Virus record (IMG/VR): IMGVR_UViG_3300046513_000201
Span: 1 to 60,552 of that record
Reading direction: 5' to 3' (one strand)
Length of the DNA: 60,552 nt
Source of the DNA: a virus
Shown: one piece after another, positions 32,806-40,007 of the stretch
How the letters are laid out: each line of letters begins with the position of its first letter
Numbering within the stretch: the stretch's first letter is position 1
Notes under the pieces: model-generated
The model's input: only the letters and a program-made list of their open reading frames with translations
The model's database searches: none
Told to the model about the DNA's origin: nothing
Translations under genes and position numbers: made by a program

Positions 32806-34818
32806 TCAATCCATGAAAGGACTCGCGATGACGCGGCCCCGCTTCCGTTTCTTTGTCTTTATCGCACCCGCGTTTTTAGGTGTCATTACGGTTTCCGGTG
32901 GAAGCCGGACTTCCTCCGCTACATCCTCAACCTTCACAGCCTCTTCCCGCTTCGGTTCGGTATCGCCCATTTCGGCCCGCCTTTCCGTTAGTGCCCGCTC
33001 GATACTGGCGGCGCGTTTGTTCAAGTGGACCCCGCCGATAACCAGTCCCTGCAATGCGGCGTAGGCGTAGACCCTGCAGTCGAACGCTTCGTTTCGAGCG
33101 TGGTCCGGCTTGTGCCATTCGATGACGCGAAAACCCTTCACGTACCGCGTCACCTTCCGCTCAACCGTCAACTGTTCGAAATACTCTTTGTCCCGATCCA
33201 ACGGGAAATGGCATGCGCCAGGACCGGAGACGCTTGGCCCCGTCTTTGTCAATCGAGCGGTAACAGTCTCTTTCGCGGCATCGACGCCGATGGCATAAAG
33301 GTTGATCTTGCCTTTATTGGTCCGACTCGGACGCTTCGGCCACACCGGACGCTTTCCAGCGTATCCCTTGATCCCCCATATCCGGCGGCCTTCGCGCGGC
33401 CGAACAAATCGGTACGCGTCTTGCGTGTTCGCACCGCCGGTATCGATGCACGTCGCCGAAATCTTCATGCCGCCAGGCACCGCCGGATGCGCGAACCGCT
33501 TCTTTGTTAGGTCGTCCAATTGGTCCCACACTTCAAGTTCGGATGGGTCGCCGACGAGGACGTGATACTCCACGGACCACGACTCTTCGTCCCGGCCCCA
33601 TGCAACAACTTCAGCTTCCAAGCGATCCGGCTGGACGTCGACGCCCATGGTTAGAAGCGCGGCGCGGTCCGGCAACGGTTCCGCGCTGAAATCCTCACGC
33701 TTCCCGAACAAGGTGTCGGGATCCAGCTTGTCCCCGCCTAAGTCTTCCCACTCCTGGCCTAGAATGTTGTTTATGAACGGCTGCAGAAGTGCGGGGTCGT
33801 CCTTCGCCTTCAAGAAGCGTTGCGCGCATTCCGCCCATGTGTACCAAGGCGAGTACAGCGCGGAGAGGTGATAGCTCCTGATGTTCGGGTTCGACGGCTC
33901 CGCCGTGGCAACCCAACAAGCCCCGTTCTCTTCGGCGAGGATGAAACCTTTCCGGTGTTCGGCGTGGCGGTGTTCGCAAAGCTCGCCGGTTACCTCATCA
34001 TGCCCGGCACAAACAAACGCGGCGGTCTCCGGCTTCCCTTCCTCCCACTTGATCCGGTCCCACGTGATGGGCTGCAGGAAACCGCACTTGTCACACTTCA
34101 CGTTGTAGTATCGTTGATCCCCTTCGCGGAACGCGGGACCAATACGACTCGAACCCTTCAAGAGCGGCGTCGAAAGCTTGAAGATTTTCCGCCGGGTGAA
34201 TGTGGATGTTCGGTCCGTCGCCAGGGTAACGGGGTCGCCGTCATCATCGGCCGACGCCGGGTAACCGTCGACTTCGTCCAGCACGAGGCAACGCATCGGG
34301 AGACCGCGCAAGCCGGAGCCCGAATTCGCGCCGGTCAACACAAGGATGCCGCCGTCGAATCCCTTCTCGAAAATCGTGTTATCGGAATCCCTGGACCTCG
34401 CCGGAGCGATGCGCTCCGATAGCGCCGGGCTCGCCTCAATCATGGGATCAATGCGAGTCTTCGAAAACTTCTTCATCAAGTCCAGAGTCGGCAACACATA
34501 CATCATCGGACCCGGCGAATGATGGATTGTGTAGCCGACGAAATTGAACCCGGCTTCGGACATCCCGATTTGAACGCCCTTCATCACGTTCACGACTTGC
34601 ACCGCCGAGTAAGCGGAGAGGCAGTCCATGATTTCGCGAAGGTATGGGGTCCTTGATGTCCGCCAGCGTCCGGGCTCCGCCGACGACTTCGTGGAAAGAA
34701 CGCGGTTCTTGTCTGCCCATTCCGATACGGTGTAGGGAGGATCCGGAAGAAGGGCGTCCGCGCCATCAAGATAGAGAAGCGCCGCCTTGTTAAGCGTTAT
34801 CGGCGCATGAGCATTCAT
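32806..34818 (-). CDS. terL: Terminase large subunit (lambda gpA family)
   Basis: This 670-aa protein is a lambda-A-type terminase. It has an N-terminal ATPase with VVNVMKGVQIGMSEAGFN (about 75-92), RCLVLDEVDGYPAS as Walker B (about 176-189), and KIFKLSTPLLKGSSRIGPAF. A C-terminal nuclease domain includes LLTMGVDVQPDRLEAEVVAW and ISATCIDTGGANTQD. Its size suits gpA (641 aa). Lambda A-type enzymes cut at cos sites, so packaging from a cos near the small subunit is likely, though none can be proven here. Confidence 0.9.
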   Translation of the reverse strand: MNAHAPITLNKAALLYLDGADALLPDPPYTVSEWADKNRVLSTKSSAEPGRWRTSRTPYLREIMDCLSAYSAVQVVNVMKGVQIGMSEAGFNFVGYTIHHSPGPMMYVLPTLDLMKKFSKTRIDPMIEASPALSERIAPARSRDSDNTIFEKGFDGGILVLTGANSGSGLRGLPMRCLVLDEVDGYPASADDDGDPVTLATDRTSTFTRRKIFKLSTPLLKGSSRIGPAFREGDQRYYNVKCDKCGFLQPITWDRIKWEEGKPETAAFVCAGHDEVTGELCEHRHAEHRKGFILAEENGACWVATAEPSNPNIRSYHLSALYSPWYTWAECAQRFLKAKDDPALLQPFINNILGQEWEDLGGDKLDPDTLFGKREDFSAEPLPDRAALLTMGVDVQPDRLEAEVVAWGRDEESWSVEYHVLVGDPSELEVWDQLDDLTKKRFAHPAVPGGMKISATCIDTGGANTQDAYRFVRPREGRRIWGIKGYAGKRPVWPKRPSRTNKGKINLYAIGVDAAKETVTARLTKTGPSVSGPGACHFPLDRDKEYFEQLTVERKVTRYVKGFRVIEWHKPDHARNEAFDCRVYAYAALQGLVIGGVHLNKRAASIERALTERRAEMGDTEPKREEAVKVEDVAEEVRLPPETVMTPKNAGAIKTKKRKRGRVIASPFMD

Positions 34819-35393
34819 TCGGATTCCGACTCATCCTGTACGTTGATATCGAACGGAGCCGGGGTCGTTGCTATCTCTATCAGCGCTTCCCTGATCTTTG
34901 CTTCCAATGCACCAACGAACGCGGCGGCCGGAACGCCGAATTCAGCGGCAATAGCGGCCCCGTACCGGTTCGCGAAGTTGAGCATGCCGTCGCGATAGGT
35001 CCGCATCAGCGCGCGGGTCGCTAGTCTCGCGTCGTCCGACTTGATAACGGACCCCTCAAGAATGGAGAGTTGAATCGTTTCCTTCCGGAGTGCGATTTCT
35101 TCGCGCTCCATCTTCACCTTGAATTCGCCGCGCGACTCCTCCGCCGACTTCGCGGTGCCGCGACCATCGCGTGGTGCCGGTTCGATGTCCTTGGTACGGG
35201 CGCGGACCCGGTTCGGATTCATGTTGGCGAACCAGAGAACCCGCGCCTTCTCTTCGTCTAGCGACCCGTCATCAAGAACGGCATCGGCAAGCGATCCACG
35301 CTTAATCCGGTCCGCCACCGCCTTATGCGTTACGCCAAGGGATTTAGCGAAGGCGTTTACCGCGATGCCTTGGCGCTGATGACGTGGCGACAA
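34815..35393 (-). CDS. terS: Terminase small subunit (Nu1-like), TTG start
   Basis: This 192-aa protein begins at a TTG (35393) preceded by AGAAGGATC with good spacing; no ATG lies upstream. The N-terminus holds a helix-turn-helix (IAVNAFAKSLGVTHKAVADR), as in Nu1, and the middle is a charged coiled coil (FKVKMEREEIALRKETIQLS). The C-terminus EALIEIATTPAPFDINVQ matches the large-subunit interaction region of this group. The stop overlaps the large-subunit start (ATGA). It is the first gene of the late operon. Confidence 0.85.
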   Translation of the reverse strand: MSPRHQRQGIAVNAFAKSLGVTHKAVADRIKRGSLADAVLDDGSLDEEKARVLWFANMNPNRVRARTKDIEPAPRDGRGTAKSAEESRGEFKVKMEREEIALRKETIQLSILEGSVIKSDDARLATRALMRTYRDGMLNFANRYGAAIAAEFGVPAAAFVGALEAKIREALIEIATTPAPFDINVQDESESE

Positions 35394-35409
35394 TTTTGAT
35401 CCTTCTCAC

Positions 35410-35424
35410 TATACATGGTGCATA
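35410..35424. promoter_or_regulatory. Degenerate TATGCGTGGCGCATA-type site near late promoter
   Basis: TATACATGGTGCATA matches the palindrome family at 12 of 15 positions. It lies at the expected late transcription start, between the late -10 box and the small terminase gene. Confidence 0.4.
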
Positions 35425-35430
35425 TTTTGC

Positions 35431-35458
35431 ATTATACCGATGTTTGCAAATTGCAAAC
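35431..35458 (-). promoter_or_regulatory. Leftward late promoter with operator
   Basis: On the minus strand a perfect TATAAT (complement of 35431-35436) lies about 40 bp before the small terminase start. No good TTGACA is present at -35; instead the perfect palindrome at 35442-35458 occupies the spacer and -35 zone. The layout suits direct repression in the lysogen and possibly activator help during the lytic cycle. Confidence 0.6.
35442..35458. promoter_or_regulatory. Perfect palindromic operator at late control region
   Basis: GTTTGCAAATTGCAAAC has perfect 8-bp arms around a single A and is the cleanest member of the operator family. It lies between the divergent late operon and the rightward gene at 35490, so it could control both. 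Confidence 0.7.
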
Positions 35459-35489
35459 GCAACAAACCGCAAATAGAGGTTTTGACATC

Positions 35490-36329
35490 ATGAAGAGTTA
35501 CAGCGTGAAGAGCAATGCGAAGCGGTTCGCCCGTGGTATCGCGGCGAAGCATCCGGAGAACATCGAAGCAATCGAGCCGGTGGAAACCTCTATCTCTGGC
35601 ATGGGATGGTTCCCGGCAATCCGCGTGATGGGCGAGGTCACCGATGGTTTCAAAGTGATGGTGTTCGATTCCTACGGTGCCGATGTTGTTATTCACGGCA
35701 TGGATACCGGCGAGGTCGTCAACGAGTCGAACGACGCTAGCAGGTTGAAGAAGGCCTTTGATGCGGTGCCGCCAGCCACTACCGGCGACCTTGAACCATT
35801 CCCGGCACCTACTCGCAAGGACGGTGAATCGCCATGCGGCGAGTGCCATGTTAGCCAAGGCGAAACTTGCGATGTATGCGGAGCAGTTGAGCCCGTTACC
35901 ATCACGAAGACGGCCGCCGTTGGCATCAGCGAAGCGAACCTTGCCGGGATGTCACAAGCTGACCTCGCCGAGATCGCCGCCACACTTCCCCCACGCGTTG
36001 AGTCCAGCGCCGAAGAGATCGCGGCTCGCCGGGCGGAACGCCGCGCCCGTATCGATGCGGAGAAAGCGAACCCGACACCGAAGCCGGTTAAGATCAATAA
36101 AACAAAAATCATTCTTGATCTTGTGAAGCGCAAGGGCGGTGCGACACAAGAAGAGCTTGAGACCGCAACGGGCTGGCAACGCCACACCCTTCGCGGCTTC
36201 ATCGCTGGCACCCTTCGCAAGCGGCTCGCCGTGGTCGGCATGTCCATTGATTGCATCCGGGCGAAGGGTGAACCGACCCGCTACATGGTTCCGATGATGG
36301 AAGCGGACTGGAAGGAAGGTGACGCATGA
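35490..36329 (+). CDS. DUF3489 protein
   Basis: This 279-aa protein starts at the ATG at 35490; earlier in-frame codons lie in the operator region. The C-terminal 70 residues form the winged-helix-like DUF3489 domain (IILDLVKRKGGATQEELETA, TGWQRHTLRGFIAGTLRKR). The middle has a possible zinc site (CGECHVSQGETCDVCG) and a charged helix. DUF3489 proteins are common in alphaproteobacterial phages and islands and are probably DNA-binding. It heads a run of six or seven coupled small genes and is divergent from the late operon. Confidence 0.75.
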   Translation: MKSYSVKSNAKRFARGIAAKHPENIEAIEPVETSISGMGWFPAIRVMGEVTDGFKVMVFDSYGADVVIHGMDTGEVVNESNDASRLKKAFDAVPPATTGDLEPFPAPTRKDGESPCGECHVSQGETCDVCGAVEPVTITKTAAVGISEANLAGMSQADLAEIAATLPPRVESSAEEIAARRAERRARIDAEKANPTPKPVKINKTKIILDLVKRKGGATQEELETATGWQRHTLRGFIAGTLRKRLAVVGMSIDCIRAKGEPTRYMVPMMEADWKEGDA

Positions 36330-36556
36330 GACCGGGCCGCGCTAAAACCGAATCCCTGCAACGGGAATGCGATGCCTTCAATCTGGCGAACGCTGTGGGT
36401 GCGCGGGTCCGCGTCAAGATGGACAACGGCACCACTACCATCACGAACACCCGGAGCACGGCGCAAGTCCTGTCCGGTCATTCAGCCGTCATCTGGCTTG
36501 ACGGGATCTCCGGTTGCTACTTGTTGGACCGGGTGACGCCGATGGGTGATGCATGA
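36326..36556 (+). CDS. Hypothetical small protein
   Basis: This 76-aa protein overlaps the DUF3489 stop by four bases. It has a basic N-terminus and beta-type core (VGARVRVKMDNGTTTITNTR, SAVIWLDGISGCYLLDRV), which could be a small SH3- or OB-like fold. No family was recognised. Confidence 0.6.
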   Translation: MRPGRAKTESLQRECDAFNLANAVGARVRVKMDNGTTTITNTRSTAQVLSGHSAVIWLDGISGCYLLDRVTPMGDA

Positions 36557-36690
36557 CGGATATCACCGATAGACTCCGCGCCGCCTTGCTCGGCTGGCCC
36601 TTCGGCCTTCACCGCGTCCTCTATGACGCCATCCACGAAATCGAGCGTTTGCGCAAAGAGCGGGACGCCGCGAAGGGCGGTGACGCTTGA
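36553..36690 (+). CDS. Hypothetical small protein
   Basis: This 45-codon frame (MTDITDRLRAALLGWPFGLH onward) overlaps both neighbours by four bases (ATGA and TTGA) and ends in the same GGDA-type tail as nearby genes. Coupled overlaps on both sides support translation. It is helical and has no known function. Confidence 0.55.
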   Translation: MTDITDRLRAALLGWPFGLHRVLYDAIHEIERLRKERDAAKGGDA

Positions 36691-36908
36691 CCCCTAAGAC
36701 AGTTCCAGAAGACATGGTGAAATCTGCCGCTGCCGTAATCGATGCCCGCTCCTTCGAAATGTTTTCAGGCGACAAACTCGAAATGACCGGGCTGATTATC
36801 GCCGCGCTTCTGGCGGAGCGGGAGCGGTGCGCCCGCATCGTTGAACGCGGACTTGGCCGGACGAACACCGCGATTGCCCGCGCGATCCGGGAAGGCGGTG
36901 ACGCATGA
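36687..36908 (+). CDS. Hypothetical small protein, TTG start
   Basis: This 73-aa protein starts at a TTG that overlaps the upstream stop (TTGA). It is helical, with LIIAALLAERERCARIVERG typical of small Ead/Ea22-like phage proteins. It overlaps the next gene by four bases. Confidence 0.55.
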   Translation: MTPKTVPEDMVKSAAAVIDARSFEMFSGDKLEMTGLIIAALLAERERCARIVERGLGRTNTAIARAIREGGDA

Positions 36909-37234
36909 GCGCCGCCGTTTATGTCATCCTGAAACGCGGCTACTACTACCGGCCACACGCGCGAGGCTATACCGGTATTCTTGAGGAAGCCGGTCGGTTC
37001 ACCGAAGCCGTCGCCATGGCGGAGCGGGACAACGAACCCGGTGCCGTCTCCTATCATCATCAGGACGTCGCGCCAGATTTCAGCGAAGGGTGTGACGCCT
37101 ACACCGCCGCCGAGTATACGAGGGTGAAGCTCGCCGCCGCAAACGCCGCCCTGGCGCTCTTAGCTAAATCGCATCAGACGGAAGTCGCAGTGTTGCGTGA
37201 ACGTCTGGCGATGGTGCAAGGCGGTGCGGCATGA
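36905..37234 (+). CDS. Hypothetical phage protein
   Basis: This 109-aa protein contains VYVILKRGYYYRPHARGYTG and YTAAEYTRVKLAAANAALAL, a pattern I recall from small phage accessory proteins with no assigned role. It is coupled to both neighbours. Confidence 0.6.
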   Translation: MSAAVYVILKRGYYYRPHARGYTGILEEAGRFTEAVAMAERDNEPGAVSYHHQDVAPDFSEGCDAYTAAEYTRVKLAAANAALALLAKSHQTEVAVLRERLAMVQGGAA

Positions 37235-37563
37235 CGCGGGAACCACCTATCAAATGTTGCCCGAATTGTTTCGCGGTCCAGTACGCCGTAATAAAGGTGT
37301 GCGAAGCGTGCGGCTCCCCGCTCGGCGACCCACTCAAAGCGTGGGACCGTCACGACAACAAGCGCCGGAGCATCATGGTCGACGGCACCATGTTCGTTGC
37401 GTACCGCCCGGACCGGTCCAGCTTGTGGGCGATCAAGGACGCGTCCACCTTGAAGGACATAGCCGCCGGACTCACGACGAGGGATGTCACCGCTTACTTC
37501 CGCCGGAAAGCGGACAAGGAAGAAGCCGCCGCGTTCGCCTCATGGAAAGGCGGTGCGTCTTGA
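37231..37563 (+). CDS. Zinc-ribbon small protein
   Basis: This 110-aa protein has a zinc ribbon at the N-terminus (CCPNCFAVQYAVIKVCEACG, residues about 9-28) and a beta/alpha remainder (YRPDRSSLWAIKDASTLKDI). Such ribbons bind nucleic acid or protein. Function unknown; it overlaps both neighbours. Confidence 0.6.
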   Translation: MTREPPIKCCPNCFAVQYAVIKVCEACGSPLGDPLKAWDRHDNKRRSIMVDGTMFVAYRPDRSSLWAIKDASTLKDIAAGLTTRDVTAYFRRKADKEEAAAFASWKGGAS

Positions 37564-37646
37564 TCGTTCAAGCCATCTTGTGGGCTATACTCATCTTCTG
37601 TTTCGGATGGTGTATCGCCACCGTAGTTTGCACAGGTAGCCGCTAG
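37560..37646 (+). CDS. 28-aa membrane peptide, TTG start
   Basis: The 28-codon frame MIVQAILWAILIFCFGWCIA ending CTGSR begins at a TTG overlapping the upstream stop. It is almost entirely one hydrophobic span. It is the last gene before a terminator. Small size makes it uncertain. Confidence 0.4.
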   Translation: MIVQAILWAILIFCFGWCIATVVCTGSR

Positions 37647-37674
37647 GCGAATTCATAAATCGTTGCAATGACAT

Positions 37675-37702
37675 AGCCCGGAGTTAATCCGGGCTTTTCT
37701 TT
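37675..37702 (+). terminator. Rho-independent terminator
   Basis: An 8-bp perfect stem AGCCCGGA-GTTAA-TCCGGGCT is followed by TTTCTTTG. It ends the rightward operon that starts at 35490. Confidence 0.8.
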
Positions 37703-37734
37703 GTCATCATCATTCGGAATGGTTATGAATTTGA

Positions 37735-37749
37735 TATGCGTGGCGCGTA
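37735..37749. promoter_or_regulatory. TATGCGTGGCGCGTA motif at edge of AT-rich island
   Basis: This is a member of the TATGCGTGGCGCATA family with one changed arm base. TTATGA about 11 bp upstream and CGTAAC overlapping the right arm would be weak promoter boxes. It faces the AT-rich segment 37750-37980. Confidence 0.45.
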
Positions 37750-37756
37750 ACATCAT

Positions 37757-37969
37757 ATGCTTTATGAATATTCTATCGCTAGCGAAAGCCTGCGCTGCCA
37801 AGTCCCCCGCACCATGGCACTCACGTGGAAGGACCCAAAATCTTTGTTTTATATAATTATTTCAATATGTTACATACATGCAACGTGTCTTATACACCAA
37901 ACACAACTAGTGATGTATCATTCTGATTTCGCATCAACTCGATTTGAATACATAACCATTCTTATATGA
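37757..37969 (+). CDS. Doubtful reading frame in AT-rich segment
   Basis: A 70-codon frame follows the motif at 37735. Its composition is AT-rich and unlike the rest of the phage, with an IIISICYIHATCLIH hydrophobic patch. There is no ribosome site. It may be a recently acquired small gene or no gene at all. Nothing else is recognisable between 37703 and 37976. Confidence 0.2.
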   Translation: MLYEYSIASESLRCQVPRTMALTWKDPKSLFYIIISICYIHATCLIHQTQLVMYHSDFASTRFEYITILI

Positions 37970-37976
37970 ATGACAC

Positions 37977-38010
37977 AAAGAAAAGGCCGGAATCCATGAT
38001 GGCCCCGGCC
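37977..38010 (-). terminator. Rho-independent terminator, leftward
   Basis: On the minus strand GGCCGG, a 14-base loop and CCGGCC are followed by TTTTCTTT. It ends the leftward pair of genes 38037-39055. Confidence 0.65.
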
Positions 38011-38036
38011 CTGATGTCTGCGATCAATTGATGTTG

Positions 38037-38669
38037 TTATCGTTGAGACTTAGGCTTGAACTTACCTTCGCCATTGCGCTTCGTTGATGCAGCCTTCTTT
38101 GTTGATGCGTACCGGGTAAGCTGGCGCAACACGTTGGCTTGCAACCGTTCCACTCCATAGGCTTCATTGGCCCCGGACACCGCGTCCTTCGCCATCGCTT
38201 CGGCTATGGCTGCACCCTTGGCCCTTTTTATAGGGAGACGGGAGGGACCAAGACGGGTGAAGACGTGACCGCCCATACCAAGCTCTTTGTTATGGGCACC
38301 TAGCGCGCCGCCATAGATGAAGGCCCCAGGATGGTGGATCCTACGCCCCCATAGCGTTGCGGAGACACCGTCGCCTTCCTCACGTGCCTTGAACGCTTTG
38401 AGTGGGATGATGGAGCCGGAACCCCGGACAACCGCCGTAAGTGTTGACGGAGTCGAATACGGACGCACCCATATCCCCATCTTAGACCGTTTCGCCGGGA
38501 TAGACAGGGATTTCGCTACAAGCTGTTCCGCTTTACGCTCTACCTGGCGAGCGGAGTCATTGACTGCAACGCTCATCGCCTGATGCAATTTAGGCCCTGA
38601 CAGCTTTCGCATCAGAGCCTTTGCTTCGGCCCAATCCCAATTGGCCTTGATGGTGATTCCATCAGCCAT
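38037..38669 (-). CDS. Minor tail protein Z-like (GPZ family)
   Basis: This 210-aa protein has the pattern of the prophage minor tail protein Z family: VNDSARQVERKAEQLVAKSL, IIPLKAFKAREEGDGVSATL and GHVFTRLGPSRLPIKRAKG. In lambda, Z helps finish the tail. Here the gene lies 2.6 kb outside the late operon, next to an AT-rich island and with its own terminator, so it may be an acquired or displaced structural gene. Confidence 0.75.
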   Translation of the reverse strand: MADGITIKANWDWAEAKALMRKLSGPKLHQAMSVAVNDSARQVERKAEQLVAKSLSIPAKRSKMGIWVRPYSTPSTLTAVVRGSGSIIPLKAFKAREEGDGVSATLWGRRIHHPGAFIYGGALGAHNKELGMGGHVFTRLGPSRLPIKRAKGAAIAEAMAKDAVSGANEAYGVERLQANVLRQLTRYASTKKAASTKRNGEGKFKPKSQR

Positions 38670-38671
38670 AT

Positions 38672-39055
38672 TTATTCGCCGGGGTTGGCGGCCTTGTTGA
38701 TATCGGCTTTGATCGCGGCGATGATATCAGCCTTCTTCCCCGCGGGATTAATGGTAATCACCTTCGACACCGCGAAGTCGACAAGCTGATCCTTCGTCAT
38801 CGCATCGAGGTCCGGTGTTTGGACGACATCGGTTCCGGTAGTCGTTGTGTCAAATTCGGGGAAACCCGCTTTCGCCAACACCTGATCTAGCGCGGATTCG
38901 ATATCCGGAGCAACATACGGAGTAGCTGCCCCGGCTCTACGGAGGCGGCCGAAGGTTTCGGCATCGATTTCAATTGCGCCACCAGACTTCGCGAAAAACT
39001 CGTTTTCGCCATTCGCATTCATGACGTTCATGTTGCGGGTGATGATGGCTTTCAT
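38672..39055 (-). CDS. Hypothetical protein with SAP-like C-terminal motif
   Basis: This 127-aa protein starts at the ATG at 39055 with AAGGA upstream. The C-terminal 45 residues (DAMTKDQLVDFAVSKVITIN, GKKADIIAAIKADI) resemble a SAP/Rho-N DNA-binding helix pair. The N-terminus, KAIITRNMNVMNANGENEFF, resembles short head-completion or FI-type proteins that carry the same C-terminal motif. It is probably cotranscribed with the GPZ-like gene three bases downstream. Confidence 0.6.
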   Translation of the reverse strand: MKAIITRNMNVMNANGENEFFAKSGGAIEIDAETFGRLRRAGAATPYVAPDIESALDQVLAKAGFPEFDTTTTGTDVVQTPDLDAMTKDQLVDFAVSKVITINPAGKKADIIAAIKADINKAANPGE

Positions 39056-39110
39056 GGTCACGAATCCTTGCGAGGTTAAAAAACGTCAATTTCGGGAATT
39101 GGACCACGGC

Positions 39111-39127
39111 ATTTGCAAAACGTAAAC
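39111..39127. promoter_or_regulatory. Operator site at left edge of iteron island
   Basis: ATTTGCAAAACGTAAAC is a near match to the operator family. It lies 56 bp upstream of the leftward gene at 39055 and directly beside the first iteron. A weaker related site lies at 39074-39090. Confidence 0.55.
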
Positions 39128-39129
39128 CC

Positions 39130-39186
39130 TGTATTTTTTTCGAGCATGTATTTTTTCATTCTGAAAAAAATACACCCAAAAATACA
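39130..39186. repeat. Iteron cluster 1 (TGTATTTTTT x4)
   Basis: Copies lie at 39130-39139 and 39147-39156 (direct) and at 39165-39174 and about 39178-39187 (inverted). With cluster 2 they flank about 185 bp of mostly AT-rich DNA, including an AT-only stretch near 39200-39250. Confidence 0.65.
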
Positions 39187-39372
39187 CATTAACCAATTGT
39201 TATTATTCATTTCTATTTTTCTATGAAAATAAATAAATAAATATACATATACGCCTATGCACCTGTGTGTGCTCCCGCGTCTACGTCTGGATGTGTGTGC
39301 AGGCATTTGTATGTATGTTTTCGCGCTGAAAAGCATAGAAAAATAGAATACAATGAAATCAATAAGTTAAGT
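39187..39372. other. AT-rich spacer between iteron clusters (origin candidate)
   Basis: The first half is strongly AT-rich (39188-39250, including tandem AAAT units) and would melt easily. The second half has GT-rich stretches (TGTGTGTG type). No gene with a convincing ribosome site is present on either strand. The layout of iterons around an AT-rich tract resembles theta origins. An initiator protein of known type was not recognised elsewhere. Confidence 0.45.
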
Positions 39373-39419
39373 TGTATTTTCCGTGTATTTTTTCATGTAT
39401 TTTCTGCGATGTATTTTTT
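39373..39419. repeat. Iteron cluster 2 (TGTATTTTTT x4)
   Basis: Four direct copies lie at 39373-39382, 39384-39393, 39396-39405 and 39410-39419, with two of them ending TTTTCC and TTTTCT. They are 11-14 bp apart. The cluster abuts the promoter at 39434. Confidence 0.65.
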
Positions 39420-39424
39420 GGAGT

Positions 39425-39462
39425 GTTGACGAATTGACAATCTGTTATGCGTGGCGCATATG
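39425..39462 (+). promoter_or_regulatory. Promoter with double operator (39495 operon)
   Basis: TTGACA (39434-39439), a 17-bp spacer and CATATG (39457-39462) form the promoter. GTTGACGAATTGACAAT (39425-39441), a relative of the 17-bp operator, covers the -35 box. The perfect palindrome TATGCGTGGCGCATA (39446-39460) fills the spacer. Nearly the same arrangement recurs at 41660-41697. Confidence 0.7.
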
Positions 39463-39494
39463 TGGGGGATAGGTGGATGAAGAGGGTTCCCCCG

Positions 39495-39743
39495 ATGAAT
39501 TCGGACCAAATGAAGGCACTCACCGCCGCTTCGACCGGATATGAGAAGGCGAGGCGCAGGCTCAGGAAGATGGTCGCCGAAATCTTCCCAATTGATTCCG
39601 CCGTTATCTTCACCCGTCACGGGGCCAGGCTGTCCGGAACGGTCTACGCTTATTCGGAAGTTGATTCCGATCTCCTTGTGAACGGGACGGGTTCCCGCTT
39701 CATCGTCTCCCCTCTTGATGCCATGAAAGTAGGTGCGAAATGA
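39495..39743 (+). CDS. Hypothetical small protein
   Basis: This 82-aa protein starts at the ATG at 39495, served by AGAGGG; the ATG at 39477 would leave almost no leader. It has a helical N-terminus (KALTAASTGYEKARRRLRKM) and a beta C-terminal half (VIFTRHGARLSGTVYAYSEV) that could be a small barrel. No family was recognised. It overlaps the next gene by four bases. Confidence 0.6.
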   Translation: MNSDQMKALTAASTGYEKARRRLRKMVAEIFPIDSAVIFTRHGARLSGTVYAYSEVDSDLLVNGTGSRFIVSPLDAMKVGAK

Positions 39744-39859
39744 GCGCCGCTCTTCTCCTCACCATCGCCGCCACACCTGTAGGGCTCGCCGCTTTAACCC
39801 TCTTCGCCGCCCTCGCGCTTGGCTGGAGTCCTTCATGGCTGTCATGGCCGGACCTTTAG
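39740..39859 (+). CDS. 39-aa membrane peptide
   Basis: The frame MSAALLLTIAATPVGLAALT onward is one long hydrophobic span ending WPDL. It overlaps both neighbours. It may be a tiny membrane protein; size limits certainty. Confidence 0.45.
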   Translation: MSAALLLTIAATPVGLAALTLFAALALGWSPSWLSWPDL

Positions 39860-40005
39860 AGCCGAGTGCTCGCCAGCGCATCGAACGGGTCGCCATTGCC
39901 TTCTACTACCGCCGCGGCCGCAAATTGATTGTGCGACCAGGATACACGGAACGGCTCCGGGCCATCGGCTGCAACATGCACTTGTTTAAGATCAAGGATC
40001 AATAG
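39835..40005 (+). CDS. Hypothetical small basic protein
   Basis: This 56-aa protein starts within the end of the membrane peptide gene (ATG at 39835 or 39844). It is basic and helical (ARQRIERVAIAFYYRRGRKL). No family was recognised. Confidence 0.45.
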   Translation: MAVMAGPLEPSARQRIERVAIAFYYRRGRKLIVRPGYTERLRAIGCNMHLFKIKDQ

Positions 40006-40007
40006 AA

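Noticed and set aside
39076-39613. Two leftward frames of 84-86 codons across the iteron island
   Set aside because: They follow the repeats and AT tracts, lack ribosome sites and overlap a well-supported promoter and rightward gene.
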